DNA of 64,000 bases from Orientallactaga sibirica (GCA_036365145.1 JAEOAD010000048.1:16747001-16811000); one strand, 5' to 3'. Shown: positions 21,716 to 33,440, numbered from the stretch's first letter. Notes: a model not told the origin generated them from the sequence alone. A program made the numbers and translations.

Positions 21716-21935
21716 TTTGTTAAAGATATTTTTATTTATTTATTTGAAAGAGAGAGAAATGGAGAAAGAGAGAATGGGCATGTGGCCATGCCAGGGCCTC
21801 TACCCACTGCAAATAATCTCCAAATACATATGCCACCTTGTGCATCTGGATTACATGGGTCCTGGGGAATTGAACCTGAGTCCTTTGGCTTTGTAAGCAA
21901 GTGTCTTAACCTCTGAGCCATCCCTCCAGCCCTCT
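21716..21935 (-). repeat. DIP-type SINE (antisense)
   Basis: The antisense tail TTTTTATTTATTTATTTGA is followed by the body and the head complement GAGCCATCCCTCCAGCCC. CTTTCTCCTTAACTTT on the left and CTTTCTCTTTAACTTT on the right look like a mutated target duplication. Confidence 0.92.
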
Positions 21936-21948
21936 TTCTCTTTAACTT

Positions 21949-22560
21949 TTCATGAGCTATTTCTGAGTCTGCATTGTCCTCCCTAGCCCAGCAACCAATA
22001 GGTCTTTCACATATATTTGAATTTGGCAGTGAGGCACATCCCAGTTGGGCACCTGATTTATAAAAAGACCTGATCCAAGATGCCGTGGAATGTCTCTGGA
22101 TTTCCCTCTCTGAACCCTCACTGCTTAATAGCTTTTCTACTTTTCTTCACCTCTCTCTTAAGATAAAAATTTTTCATAATGTATGCTTCTTTGTGTGTAT
22201 GTTTATCAATTCTTTGCTAATCATAAGACAAGAACTCAAGAGCCACCAGCTTGGGGACGTCTATGACCATCCAGCGGGGCTTCAACACTCTTAACCCTGT
22301 GACAGATTGTTTGTCAGTGGAGGCGAGGTGTGACCAGACTGTATCATCCTCAGTGACCTTATGGCTGTGGAGCGAGGGGGAGTCAGTGACAAAGAAGCCC
22401 CTTAGAAGTTTAAGCAGGGTGAGGTTTGTGCTGGGGAGAACACTGAGTCGGAAGACTGGGAGCTGCTTTGTGAAAGAAATGATGGTGTCAGAATCTCCCT
22501 GGGAGGGTTTTGATAGCGAGGGGAGGAACACCCAGGTCAGTAAGAATGGTCCTGACAAAA
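21949..22560. other. unassigned sequence
   Basis: About 600 bases. Frames on both strands (22217-22651) extend into the neighbouring B1. No domain seen. Confidence 0.4.
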
Positions 22561-22760
22561 GTGCAGTCCTTATCCGAGCGTGGTGGCGCACGCCTTTAAT
22601 CCCAGCACTCGGGAGGCAGAGGTAGGAGGATCGCCATGAGTTTGAGGCCACCCTGAGATTACATAGTGAATTTCCAGATCAGCCTGGGCTCGAGTGAGAC
22701 CCTACCTTGAAAAACCAAAAACATGAAAAAACAATAACAACAAAAACAGTGCAGTCCTTA
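22561..22760 (+). repeat. B1 SINE with TSD
   Basis: The 12-bp direct repeat GTGCAGTCCTTA at 22561-22572 and 22749-22760 flanks a well-preserved B1 (GAGCGTGGTGGCGCACGCC). The tail is AAAAACAATAAC-rich. Confidence 0.95.
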
Positions 22761-22854
22761 GCATCTGTGCACGTCATCATTTGAAATCTGGAAACTAGTC
22801 AGAATTCACTCTGTAATGGACACGGTGGTGGTTGTGTTTCACCTCTCCCCGTGC

Positions 22855-23010
22855 AGCCAGCTCTGGGCTTCTGCCCGTGCTATTTCTTCTGCCCTGAATG
22901 TGCCCTGCCTCTCAGCATCTGTGGAGTCCTGCTTATCTGTTAAGGCACTGGCTCGGTGGCTGCCATCTCCCCTCTACTAGAGTTGGCGAACTGCTTCCAT
23001 ATTCACAGTC
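22855..23010 (+). repeat. possible L2 fragment
   Basis: GGGCTTCTGCCCGTGCTATT followed by TCTGCCCTGAATGTGCCCTG resembles the 3' part of L2. Short and diverged. Confidence 0.4.
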
Positions 23011-23082
23011 CCTGCGTCATAGACGGTCACTCTGTGCCTGGCCACAGAGTCCTTGCCCCTCAGAGTTGCATCTGTGGATGAT

Positions 23083-23276
23083 AAACATTGCCTCTTGTTT
23101 TTGTTTGTTTGTTTGTTTGTTTTTGTTTTTCGAGGTAGGGTCTCACTCTAGCCCAGACCTGGAATTGACTATGTAGTCTCAGGGTGGCCTCGAACTCACC
23201 GCAATCCTCCTACCTCTGCCTCCCAAGTGCTGGGATTAAAGGCGTGCGCCACCACGCCCGGCAAACATTTCCTCTT
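23083..23276 (-). repeat. B1 SINE (antisense) with TSD
   Basis: AAACATTGCCTCTT at 23083-23096 and AAACATTTCCTCTT at 23263-23276 form a near-perfect duplication around an antisense B1. Its A-tail is now (GTTT)n. Confidence 0.94.
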
Positions 23277-23277
23277 A

Positions 23278-24425
23278 TACCAGGGATTCATTGGCGGCTA
23301 AGGTCCACTAAGAGAGTGTCTTCCTCTGCTTCCTGCTCTACCACCTTTAACAGAACAAGCAGTCTGCCTCGGCAGAGTCTAGAGACCCCTGGGCTTTATC
23401 TAGCTGACATCACGGTCACGAAGGGTATTGCTCAGCATTTTCCAGACAAGTGTTCCGCGTCAGGCCCTGTGCATGTTATCAATCAGGAAAAGATGTATTT
23501 CCTATTTAAAAAGACAAGAGTATTGAGAGCCTGCGAGTGAAGATTGGAAGGGACCGGGCTTACAGCTCTGGGTGGTCAGTGGTCAGAATTGGAGCTCTTA
23601 ACTACTGGGCTTCCCTCTTCGATCTGGACGAGAGAGCAAAGTCTTTGCCATTTTATCAATACCAGCCCACAGAGACCGGGTCCAGGGCAGCCTAGGCAGT
23701 CTCTGCAGAAAATGATCTTACTACTGTGGGCCAGGCTTGCTATAATGGGAAAATATGACAGGATCATTTCACATCTTTTTAATCTGCTTGTGTCATTATC
23801 AACAAGGTTTCTAACTGCAATGTTTTCTGCCCAGACCATGTATTCACAAAGCATTTAGTTCTTATTATTCCACACTAGCCAATACATAGAGGAACTGTTT
23901 TTGATTCCAAAGAGCTTGGTGTTCAGTTTAAGAGTAGTGGGGTGATTCTGTGCAGATTGTCACAGAAGAACCCCAGGGGATGGTGTAGGAATTATGATAT
24001 GGGAGATGAAGGCGCTTGAGGACACACTGAGGCCTGCGCCCTCACTCTTCCACTTTGGGAAGAAAGAAACTGTCAGAGTGACAAAGTAGGACCTACATTT
24101 TCTGTCTGCAAGGCTGTTAGGAGCCAAACACAGCCCTTGTTTCCTCGGCAAGTTTCTGGGCATATTTATTTAAAATAGGTTTATAATAGGAACAAAGCTA
24201 TTGCAGAGTTCCAAGGTTCCAAAACCACAAACAAAAGTTAAGGCTTCACATAAAGTAATAGCTTGTTAGTGTGAGATAAACCCAAAAGAAAAATTGACGG
24301 TTGCTCGTATGCATTAGGTTCCCAAAGCTTAGGAGACCTTTAAAGCATGGTTGAGTTGCTATATTTCAAGTGGAATATGCACACACATGTCTCCCCAGGA
24401 GTGTGGTGACCTGACCATACACAGG
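23278..24425. other. unassigned sequence, about 1.1 kb
   Basis: No exon or repeat recognised. Frames at 23544-23858 overlap on both strands and show no domain. Confidence 0.4.
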
Positions 24426-24435
24426 ACAAGAGATT

Positions 24436-24658
24436 TTTAAAAGTATTTTTATTCAATTATATATTTGCAAACAGAGAGATTGAGCTAGAGAAAAGACAGA
24501 CAGAGAGAATGGGCATGTCAGGGCCTCCAGCCACTACAAATGAACTCCAGATGCATGCACCACTTTGTGCATCTGGCTTTACATGAGTACTGGGGAATCT
24601 AATCCAGTTTGTTAGGTTTTGAAGGCAAGAGCCTTAACTGCTGAGCCACCTCTCAAGC
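24436..24658 (-). repeat. DIP-type SINE (antisense)
   Basis: The antisense body GGGCATGTCAGGGCCTCCAG ends in GAGCCACCTCTCAAGC. It is more diverged than its neighbours. Confidence 0.88.
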
Positions 24659-24659
24659 T

Positions 24660-24937
24660 GTTTTTTTTTATTTATTATTATTTTATTTATTTTTGGAGAG
24701 AGACACAGAGAGAGACAGAGAGGGAGACAGATAGAGAATGGGCGCGCCAGCAGTCTCTCAGCTGCTGAGAACGAAATTCAGATGCGTGTGCCCCTTTTTG
24801 GGCAAGTGCGGCATTGCACCCTTGCATCACTTTGCATCTGGCTAAACGTGGGACCTGGAGATTGGAACCGCTGGAGATTGGAACCAGCGTTCTTAGGCCT
24901 AGCAGGCACCTTAACCACTAAGCCATCTCTCCAGCCC
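24660..24937 (-). repeat. DIP-type SINE, B-box-duplicated subfamily (antisense)
   Basis: The tandem 16-bp unit is intact at 24855-24886. The head complement TAAGCCATCTCTCCAGCC closes the copy. Confidence 0.94.
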
Positions 24938-25039
24938 CCAAGGGCTGTTTTTACTCAGCATTTGCTGAGCACACAGTGCTGTCTTTGAACACACTGCTGT
25001 TTCTGCCTGGGATCCAGGGCTTCTCCAACTCTTGTTCAT

Positions 25040-25112
25040 ATGTGCTCTTTAAAAAAAAAAAAAAAAGTGAGAGATACTTTTTAAATTAATTTATTTTAGA
25101 GAGAAAGAGGGG

Positions 25113-25149
<37 letters not shown>

Positions 25150-25290
25150 GGCACAACAGGGCTTCCAGGTTATGCAAACGAACTCCAGATGCATGCACCA
25201 CTTTGTGCATCTGGCTTATGTGGGTCCTTTTGCTCTGAAGACAAGCGCCTCAACCATTAAGCCATCTCTCCAGCCCCTCATATGAGCTCT
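25040..25290 (-). repeat. DIP-type SINE (antisense)
   Basis: A (GA)n body and the head complement TTAAGCCATCTCTCCAGCCC are visible. CATATGTGCTCTT on the left and CATATGAGCTCTT on the right are a near-perfect target duplication. The B-box region is partly deleted (GTGGGTCCTTTTGC). Confidence 0.9.
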
Positions 25291-26095
25291 TCAAGCCAAA
25301 GCAAGATGTGTCTCAGATCATTCAAGGTTGATCACTCTCATGTGTATCATAACTACACTTGACCTAACATACTTAGTTCTCATTAGTCAGCTTTGCCAAT
25401 AGGTTTACACGCCTTTTTCTCCCCACTCTGGCAGGTTTGCTAACCACAGTCAGGTCTTGTTTTTGTGATATGTCCATTATTTAAGTGTCATTGGTTGGAC
25501 TAGTATGCTAAGGCTTTTCTTTAATTTGAATCACCCAGAAATTTTTCAAAGAATGGTCATGTCACTTCTGTAGGTGAGGCACAGGTGATATGTGTCAGAG
25601 TACTGACAAGGCCATGTTCTTCAGCTCTAAGCGAACCCTGCTGCTGGCTAAGTCTCCAATCCCCAGGCTGAACTGGCTTACAATTAGAAAGTGAAGGGAC
25701 TGGCCCATAATGGAGACTTTCTTTTGAGCCTGTTGGGAAAGGCTGAAGGCGAACAGAACCCCGAATGATTTCCCCACGACATCATGATGAGACTGTGTTG
25801 TGCTGCTGAGCTGCTTAAAATTTCCTCTCAGTCCATCCACCACAGGGATTCCAGCTACTCACACTTTGAGAAACATCACAGAACGGTAATCTTTCTCGTA
25901 TTTCTGTGTTTGTCATATGATAAGCACTTCTGGGCAGAATCAATGTCAGTGTCATTATACTGTATTTAGTGAATGAATGACCTTGTTCTTCACTGACGAA
26001 AGGACAGTGTGCTAGGAAGTCACAGGCACAGCTTCAGCAATGCATAAAAAGAGTCTGAATTTGTGCTTGTCCTGTATGTGAAACTCCACAGTCTC
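25291..26095. other. unassigned sequence
   Basis: About 800 bases with no exon or repeat recognised. Confidence 0.4.
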
Positions 26096-26340
26096 CCGTA
26101 GCCAGCATATATTATGCATTTACTACTTACTAGGTAATGAGTAAATGGTTTGTACTCATGACATACTTTGACATTTTAGACCACTACCTTAACAGGTAGG
26201 TATTAGGGATTTTTTTTTTTTTTTTTTTGTATTTTTAAAGTATGTTCTCACCATGTTGCCAAGGCTGGTCTCGAGCTCCTGAATTTCCTGCCTCAGTTTC
26301 CCAAGTTGTATGTATACACCACCACACCCAGATGTCAAAA
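26096..26340. repeat. MIR-like fragment followed by an old antisense B1
   Basis: TTATGCATTTACTACTTACT and TTAACAGGTAGGTATTAGG resemble the plus-strand MIR core. A T20 run and CTCACCATGTTGCCAAGGCT, CTGCCTCAGTTTCCCAAGTT then mark an old antisense B1. Confidence 0.55.
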
Positions 26341-26703
26341 AGGAGGTATTGTTGGCACTGATTGCAAGACAGGGTTATACAGAAATAGGAAACAAATTTA
26401 AAACGTGGACATAATGTATCTCACTCCAAAGCCATGTGAATTGTACATCCTATCTTTCGGTGGTTCTTGGTTAAAAAAAAAAAAGACCAAGCCTAGGAAC
26501 CAGAAGCTGACAGTGGGTAGTGCAGGTGACCACGTGGGCCTGAGTTTGCCTGGTCTTCCTCTCCTAAGAAAGGGCTGCTGGGTCTCCGTCTGGACTTGGC
26601 AAGAGAAATATTTGGAAACTTATTAGAAACAATGACCTGGATGACAAGTCAGAACTCCTGGAGTTGGTTTCAAGATTTTCTTTTATTAAAAAAAAAAAAT
26701 TCA
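26341..26703. other. unassigned sequence
   Basis: No exon or repeat recognised. Confidence 0.4.
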
Positions 26704-26903
26704 GGGACTGGAGAGATGGCTTAGTGGTTAAGGCATTTGCCTGCAAAGCCAAAGGATCTTGGTTTGATCCTCCAGGCCCCACGTAAGCCATATGCACAAG
26801 GGGGCACACACATCTGGAGTTTGTTTGCAGTGGCTGGAGGCCCATGCCTATTCTCTCTATCTTTCTCTCACATAAATAAATAAAATATATATTTAAAAAA
26901 ATT
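26704..26903 (+). repeat. DIP-type SINE
   Basis: The head GGGACTGGAGAGATGGCTTA, a B-box-like GGTTTGATCCTCCAGG, a short CT body and an ACATAAATAAATAAAA tail are visible. Confidence 0.92.
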
Positions 26904-26914
26904 GCAGGTGAGTT

Positions 26915-27110
26915 TTCTGTTAGTATTATATTGCTCGTGTAACAAATTGCTACAAATTTCACACCTTGAAAATAATGTAAATGCATTACTTTCACAGTCC
27001 TGCAGGTCAGAAGTCATGGAAGGACCTCAGGGGGCTGATATCCAGGAGTTGAAGGGCTGTGCACCTTCCTGGAAGCTGTGAGGGAAACTCCTTCTCCTTA
27101 TATTTGAATA
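26915..27110 (-). mobile_element. old MaLR/MST-like LTR fragment (antisense)
   Basis: TATTGCTCGTGTAACAAATT, ACTTTCACAGTCCTGCAGGT and GGGGCTGATATCCAGG resemble an old antisense MaLR LTR. The element is partial. Confidence 0.45.
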
Positions 27111-27159
27111 GAAGAATCGCAGATAACATTGTATAATCTTTTATTTCATTTGTCTAGTA

Positions 27160-27498
27160 ATTTGGGGTACATGTGTATGTGTGGTGTATGTGTACATATG
27201 GCACCCCCTGTGCTTGTTTTCAGTGGGGTGCATACACCTACAGAGGCCAGAGAGGAATGCCTGGTATCCCCATTCCATTGCTCTTCCACCCATTCTTATT
27301 TGAGTCAGAGACTCTGATCCCAAGCTCTGGTATTCTTGGGTATCTGATCCCCTGTGGGACGTGAATGACAGATGCATATGACTAAGCCCAGCTGTTTACA
27401 TGTGTCCTGGGGATGAAACTTGAGTGGACTTTTCAAGCCTTAGGTCCTCATGCTTGCACAGGAAGTCCTCTTACTGCTGAGCCATATCTCTAGCACTA
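27160..27498 (-). repeat. old long B2-superfamily SINE (antisense)
   Basis: A GT-rich start (complement of the CA-rich end), TGCCTGGTATCCCCATTCC and the head complement TGCTGAGCCATATCTCTAGC give the antisense order of the long SINE type. Confidence 0.55.
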
Positions 27499-27714
27499 CT
27501 AATTTGTTTCTATTGTAATTTACAGAAATATTGGTTGTTAATGGACTGGAAACATTGTAGTTCTTCACCTCAGATACTTTAAGAAACAAATGAGCTTTGG
27601 GGAAATGCTTTTCTCTCTGAACAGGTGGGGTCTTTGTGGAGTGTGCCATATCTATACAGAATGCTGGGACTGCTCCTTCCTGGTGAGGTGGCTGAGAGTG
27701 GGACTAGACTTTAT

Positions 27715-27885
27715 TGGTAGTAATGTTAGCTGCCATTTATTGAGCGATTATCTCATGCCCAGCCTTATTCTACATGATATATACAAATTTCCTCATTTAA
27801 CCCTCATAATAGGTCTAAACTATTATTATTGCCCATTTTGCAAAAATAAAAGCTGAAATCCAACAAGGCTGAGCAACACAGGTAG
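27715..27885 (+). repeat. MIR SINE
   Basis: The MIR core is clear: GCCATTTATTGAGCGATTAT, CTCATTTAACCCTCATAATA, ATTATTATTGCCCATTTTGC and AAGGCTGAGCAACACAGGTA. Confidence 0.85.
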
Positions 27886-28920
27886 TTCCCTAATCTGACT
27901 GTTGGTGTCCACAATGGCCAAAAGTGGTCAGAGCTGAGCCAAGTTGGTACCAATTATCTCTGAATTTCCTTCAGCACAGGGAGTTCTGTCACCTTATATG
28001 AGCTGCTTTAGGTTTGTAAAAGAAATTGAAAAGCTCTCAGGATCGAAATGCAGAGAAGGCAACGAGGACCTTCTTACTCTGCGTACCGAGGCCTTAAAGA
28101 GAGGCCCGCTGTTCTGGGCATGCGCCCGAATCCTTTGTGTTGGATCACACTTTTTCCTTGGGTCCATCACGCAAGGGGACGTATTTATTACATACTACTT
28201 GAAGGCGGGCTGGGCACTCATTTTCAAGGCTTGCAAGGGTCTTCATGATGTCCCATGTTGGAGGCCTGTGAAGTGTATGGAGCAAGTTTCCTCATCTTTC
28301 CCGTTCTGTTTATCCAGGTCAGTGTCCTTTGGACCGCCTCCTGAAGTGACTGGTCACCGAGTGACAGCCTCAGCTTTGTTGGCTAAATGCTATGACTTAG
28401 AACAAGTGATAGGCTTGCTGTGATGAATTTAGAGCGTGGTTTGGAGTTCAGAAAATAAAATCGAAGTAGACGGTTTTCACCGTTGTCTATAGACATTCTT
28501 TCTGAAATTATTTTAATTGCAGAGAGAAGGATCTAGTTATTTTTAAAAACCAGAATTCTGTAAGTGCTTGAAGTCACTGTTATTCATCACTCAGAGTGAC
28601 ATTTCTTAAAAGTTGTGAAGATTAAAACTCGGGGAATACTGATAACGCTACTGAGGAAGCTCTCGGGTGGGGGGGGGACGAGGGGAGGGGAGGAGACATC
28701 AGAGTGTAATGAGATTGGAACATGACTGATTTGCAGTATATTCATATGTTAAAGTTCTCATAAAAAATAAAGTACAAAGCAAGCTGAGCATGAACAGCAG
28801 CAATAACAACAACAAAATGAAACCTTCAGGGATTGAAATGAAGGAGATAAATCAGGTGGGACTTTGGGGATGGACGTTTTCCTCTATAGATAGTATTAGC
28901 AGTAAGTGTTGAGGTAGTAA
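27886..28920. other. unassigned sequence, about 1 kb
   Basis: The frame at 27944-28423 (about 160 codons, first ATG uncertain) has no recognisable domain and no repeat match I can name. It is the least repeat-like open frame in this half and is left as unassigned. A G9 run lies near 28669. Confidence 0.35.
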
Positions 28921-29094
28921 GTTGGGTTTTTTTTTGTTGTTTTGTTTTTGTTTTTTTTTTTTTGTTGTTGTTGTTGTTTTTTCAAGGTAGGGTCTCACTC
29001 TAACCCAGGCTGACCTTTGCAGAGGTAGGAGGATCTTCATGAGTCAAGGCCACCCTGAGACTACAGAGTGAATTCCATCCAGGTCAGCCTGGGA
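28921..29094. repeat. two B1 pieces joined in opposite orientation
   Basis: Poly(T) plus an antisense B1 3' end (AAGGTAGGGTCTCACTCTAA, to about 29016) abuts a sense B1 segment (GCAGAGGTAGGAGGATCTTC to GTCAGCCTGGG, 29017-29094). Confidence 0.8.
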
Positions 29095-29522
29095 CCATGA
29101 GATGGCTGCTAAGGACAGCTGCCGGCCCCGGGTGAAGTTTTCCAGGACTGTGAGTAGCCTAGCTGGAGGGGCAGAATTGGAACTCCAGACACTTCTTGCT
29201 GGTTAGAATTATCAGACTTGGAAATTTGTCATTGACTAGAGTTGTTGGCCTTGGAGCTACAGAGTTTGATGTTTGTCCTGTTTGAATCCTGTATTGGTTG
29301 AATATTTTTTTGTTATGCCCAATGCCATCTCTTGCAGTGTGAATGTTTATTCTGTGCTATTATGAGTTTTGGGGGTATTTTTTGGTATTATAGCTCAGTT
29401 AAAAGACCTTGGACTATGGAGATGATGTTCGAACGTCATTGGGAGTGATAAAAACTATGGGGACTTTTAAAGTTGAATGAATGTATTGCATTTTACATCA
29501 TGTGTGGTTATCAGGGGTAGAA
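29095..29522. other. unassigned sequence
   Basis: No exon or repeat recognised. Confidence 0.4.
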
Positions 29523-29851
29523 TGTGGTGGTTTGATTCAGGTGACCCCCATAAACTTAGATGTTCTGAATGTTAGGTTCCCAGCTGATGGAGATTTGGGA
29601 ATTAACACCTCCTGGATGCAGCTTATGGATATTATAGCCAGCTTCCCCTTGCCAGTGTTTGGCACACTCTCCAGTTCTTGTTGTCTACCTTATGTTGGTC
29701 AGGAGGTGATGTCCACCCTCTGCTCATGTCATCATTTTCCCCTGCCTTCATGGAACTTCCCCTCGAGTCTGTAAGCCAAGATAAACCCTTTTCCCCACAA
29801 GCTGCTCTTGGTCGGGTGATTTCTGCCAGCAACGCGAACCTGACTGCAACA
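29523..29851 (+). mobile_element. MaLR-type LTR (subfamily shared with 33441)
   Basis: It begins TGTGGTGGTTTGATTCAGGT and ends CTGACTGCAACA. It is clearly the same subfamily as the LTR at 33441 (AGCCAGCTTCCCCTTGCCAG, GGAGGTGATGTCCACCCT, CTCGAGTCTGTAAGCCAA). Reading frames in both copies are LTR translations. Confidence 0.85.
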
Positions 29852-30576
29852 CTTCTCAAGAATGAAAAAATGACACCCTTCTTCACTAGCTGGTATTAGA
29901 AGAAGCCAAGTCATAAGTCTTCCATGTTCCCTCGGCTTTGGGGATGAGGGAGGAGGTACAGGGGAAGTTGCTGAAAAGTTGTGTAAGCAGAATATACACT
30001 GTAGCTTCTAAAGTTAGTGTTTTCTTCTAGAATTCATTCAATACTAATTTTTAGTTTGTATCACATTAAATTCCCATGTTAATGGCTTGGGGCACAGTGT
30101 TTAAAGCTAACAGTCTCCATTCATGAAGTTAAAACCTTTTCACATTTGGAACGATATCCCAAGACTCAAGCTTTCTACTCTGGCTTTTCGGGGGGGGGGG
30201 CAATTTAGGAAGTCCCAAGACTCAAAGTTATGGTCCAGAAGGAAGCAGTTCTGCTTCATCCACTGTGAGCCACATTCACCCCCAAGTGAAGACAGTCCCA
30301 CCCTGAGACGTGAGTCCCAGTTCTTGGGGGCTATGTTGATGTCCTCCTTTTCTTTTGAATCTGAGCATCCGATGTGCATTTCATCCTTCCTGCTAATCCC
30401 AAGGGCAGAGGGCTTAGCTTGAGGCTGTACTTGAGAATCATAGACTAGGCCTTCTGTGAACCACTGCATTTAGCCCAGAAGCCGTGCTGCCTGAGGGTTA
30501 TGACAAGAGGTGACAATTATTCACTCCTAAGGTAGAAGACTTCCTAATGAAGATCTAGCTGGTGGTGCTCTAAGTC
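29852..30576. other. unassigned sequence
   Basis: About 700 bases. A G10 run sits near 30191. No exon or repeat recognised. Confidence 0.4.
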
Positions 30577-31396
30577 TTCCTTCCTTCCTTCCCTCCTTCC
30601 TTCCTTCCCTCCTTCCTTCCTTCCTTCCTTCCTTCCTTCCTTCCTTCCTTCCTTCCTTCCTTCCCTCCCTCCCTCCCTCCCTCCCTCCTTCCTTCCTTCC
30701 TTCCCTCCCTCCCTCCCTCCCTCCTTCCTCCTTCCTCCCTTCCTTCCTTCCTTCCTTCCTTCCTTCCCTCCTTCCTTCCTTCCTTCCTTCCCTCCCTCCT
30801 TCCTTCCCCCCTCCCCCTCCTTCCTCCCTCCTTCCTTCCCTCCTTCCTTCCTTCCTTCCTTCCTTCCTTCCTTCCTTCCTTCCCTCCTTCCTTCCTTCCT
30901 TCCTTCCTTCCCTCCCTCCTTCCTTCCCTCCTTCCTTCCTTCCTTCCTTCCTTCCTTCCTTCCTTCCTTCCTTCCTTCCTTCCTTCCTTCCTTCCTTCCT
31001 TCCTTCCTTCCTTCCTTCCTTCCTTCTTCCTTCCTTCCTTCCTTCCTCCTCCCTTCCTCCCTTCCTTCCTTCCTTCCTTCCTTCCTTCCTTCCTTCCTCC
31101 TCCTCTTTCCCCCCCCCTCCCTCCCCCCCTTCCTTCCTTCCTTCCTTCCTTCCTTCCTTCCTTCCTTCCTTCCTCCCTCCCTTCCCTCCTTCCTTCCTTC
31201 CTTCCTTCCTCCCTCCCTCCCCTCCTTCCCCCCACCCTCCCTCCTTCTCTTCTTCCTTCCTTCCTTCCTTCCTTCCTTCCTTCCTTCCTTCCTTCCTCCC
31301 TCCCTCCTTCCCCCCACCCTCCCTCTCTTCCTTCCCTCCTTCCTTCCTTCCTTCCTCCCTCCCTTCCTCCCTCCCTCCCTCCCTTCCTTCCTTCCA
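30577..31396 (+). repeat. 820-bp polypyrimidine (CTTC/CCTT)n tract
   Basis: Almost uninterrupted pyrimidines for about 820 bases: long CTTC runs separated by CCCTCC blocks and a few C-rich blocks (near 31110 and 31230). The long antisense frames (up to 327 codons of KEGRKEGR) are repeat translations and not genes. Confidence 0.98.
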
Positions 31397-32580
31397 TCCA
31401 TCGTTTCTTCTTTTCCTTTCCATTTTGGATCCATCCCTATCTGGAAGAAACTTGAGTTTTAAGAAGAAAGAAAAAAAATGAGTGATGAAAGGCATGTATG
31501 AAAGGAACATGGGTCTAGAGCCTGGAGAGTGAGGAAGAAAGAGCGTGTTGTCAGCTGAGGCCAGCGCTCGGGGTTCACGCTACGCAGGACTCAAAGACTG
31601 GGACTCGGAACTCAGAGAATTTGTTAGCAAAAGTAGAAGCATCTTAAGCATCGTGTTAAGGCCAGTTTCTATTTTTTGATTATTGCTGCAGCTGCTGTGT
31701 GGAAAAGGGATGGAAGCGAGGAAATGTGAGGCCAGTCAGAGAGACACTAAAATTATTCAGCAAGAAGTGATGTTCACTGGGAGTTGGCACTATGGCGGGA
31801 CATAGAATTTAACTATTTGCAAAGCATTTCAATGATATTTAACTCCATCCCTCAAACATTTCTGTCCTCTCAGAAGGCAACAGTATGGTCATTGTTTACT
31901 TGTTAATTTTATATCGAAGCTTGCATGTTAATTACACTATGGTATAAAACAGCTGGTGTACACGACATCACAACGGGTCCCTTTACGCATTCAAGAGGGA
32001 CAGAGGTGGCTCCTGTCCATTTATGGGACTCAGGCACAGCGTGTCATTTTGTAGAATGGGAATGGTCCGTGCTTACCTCTAGTTGTCATAGCTTTGACAT
32101 GTTAGATGTGTAACTAATGGCCTGAGATGAACTTCCTGTAGAGGCAGTGGAGCCTGTGAGGAGAATTGAAGATCTTTGTAACATTGTGATTGGTGGATAA
32201 ATTCCCAGGAGTGCCTTTGGCACAAAAAAAGTGGGAAGTACCCTTGATTTCCCCCACGGATGCACCATTTAATTCCACTAACACTTGCTGAGCACTGACC
32301 AGTCCATGAAATAGATACAGGGACACAAAAGATGCCTTCTAATGGGAAAGCCCTAGATTTACACGCAATCCCACCTGACCTTTGGATGATCACTGGAATC
32401 GGGATTTTCCCAGTCATATCTGCCGTCATGTTTCTTACAGGCCCCTCTTCCCGTCATTCTGCGTTCCCTTCACTATGTCCAGTCAGACATTATCTGCAGT
32501 CACAACTCCCCAGAGATCTGCGATCCAAGGGTCTAGAGAGAAAAGGAGAAGAAAATTGATTTACTTAAGGGTAGTTGCCT
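31397..32580. other. unassigned sequence, about 1.2 kb
   Basis: Short MIR-like echoes (CTATTTGCAAAGCATTTCAA near 31815, CATTTTGTAGAATGGGAATG near 32046) are too weak to call. No exon recognised. Confidence 0.4.
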
Positions 32581-32582
32581 AG

Positions 32583-32784
32583 GAATTTTTATTTAGTTAG
32601 TTATTTGAGAAGAGTCAGAGAGAGAGAGAGAGAATGGGCATGCCAGGGCCTCCAGCCACTGCAAACGAACTCCAGACACATGTGCCGCCTGGTGCACCTG
32701 GCTTACATGAGTGCAGGGGAATCAAACCAAGGTCCTTTGGCTTTGCAGGCAAATGTCTTAACTGCTTAACCATCTCTCCAGCCC
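32583..32784 (-). repeat. DIP-type SINE (antisense)
   Basis: An antisense tail, (GA)n, GGGCATGCCAGGGCCTCCAG and the head complement TAACCATCTCTCCAGCCC are visible. Confidence 0.93.
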
Positions 32785-33440
32785 TAAGATATTTTTTCCT
32801 AGGGCCTGGGTTTTGTGGTTTTGTATTTATATACCACAAATAATCCAGTATTCCAGAACGATGCCACAGCAAACCTTTAAGAAAAAGTTTCTGTTTCCAT
32901 AACAAAATCCTGAGTCAAAGGTGCCGGCCTTTATTAATAAAAATGATATTTATTAGCTTCCTGGTGTAAAAGAATGGAGCACTTGGAGGTGAGAGTAGAG
33001 GAGGATGAAGTCGTTTCTGAAGCTGGCCTGCGCCACATGAGTGTGAGCTCAAAACATCTTTCCTCAGTGACCTGGCCTTTCTGCTGCACTCTCCTGAGAT
33101 ACCAAAAATAAAATACTTTGCTTCTTTTAGAAGAAACACTTCAGAGGCCAAAAAACTCTTCCAAGAAATCATTTGTAAGCACCTTTGAGGCCCCTTTAAG
33201 TGGCTTGGTAGCAAAGCAACAGCTTAATTTTTTCTTCTTACTGAAGTATTTCTTTTTGTTTCTTCTTCATTTTATTTGGAATATACTTATTTTCTTTTAG
33301 TAGCATCTGAGGTCATAACCAGAGAGCAATATATACATATATATATATATCTTTAAAATACATTGTTGTCTGCTAGAAATCCAGTTCTGCACATCCTTGG
33401 GGGAGAAAAGGTTTAATTCGAGAAAACAAAACTAGGGCCT
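32785..33440. other. unassigned sequence with a short (TA)n run
   Basis: TATATATACATATATATATA lies near 33330-33350. Otherwise nothing recognised. Confidence 0.4.

Noticed and set aside
30527..31510. Antisense frames of 275-327 codons, and similar ones at 12771-13667 and 4534-4921
   Set aside because: They are translations of polypyrimidine repeats (KEGRKEGR or PSFLPSFL) with no other content.
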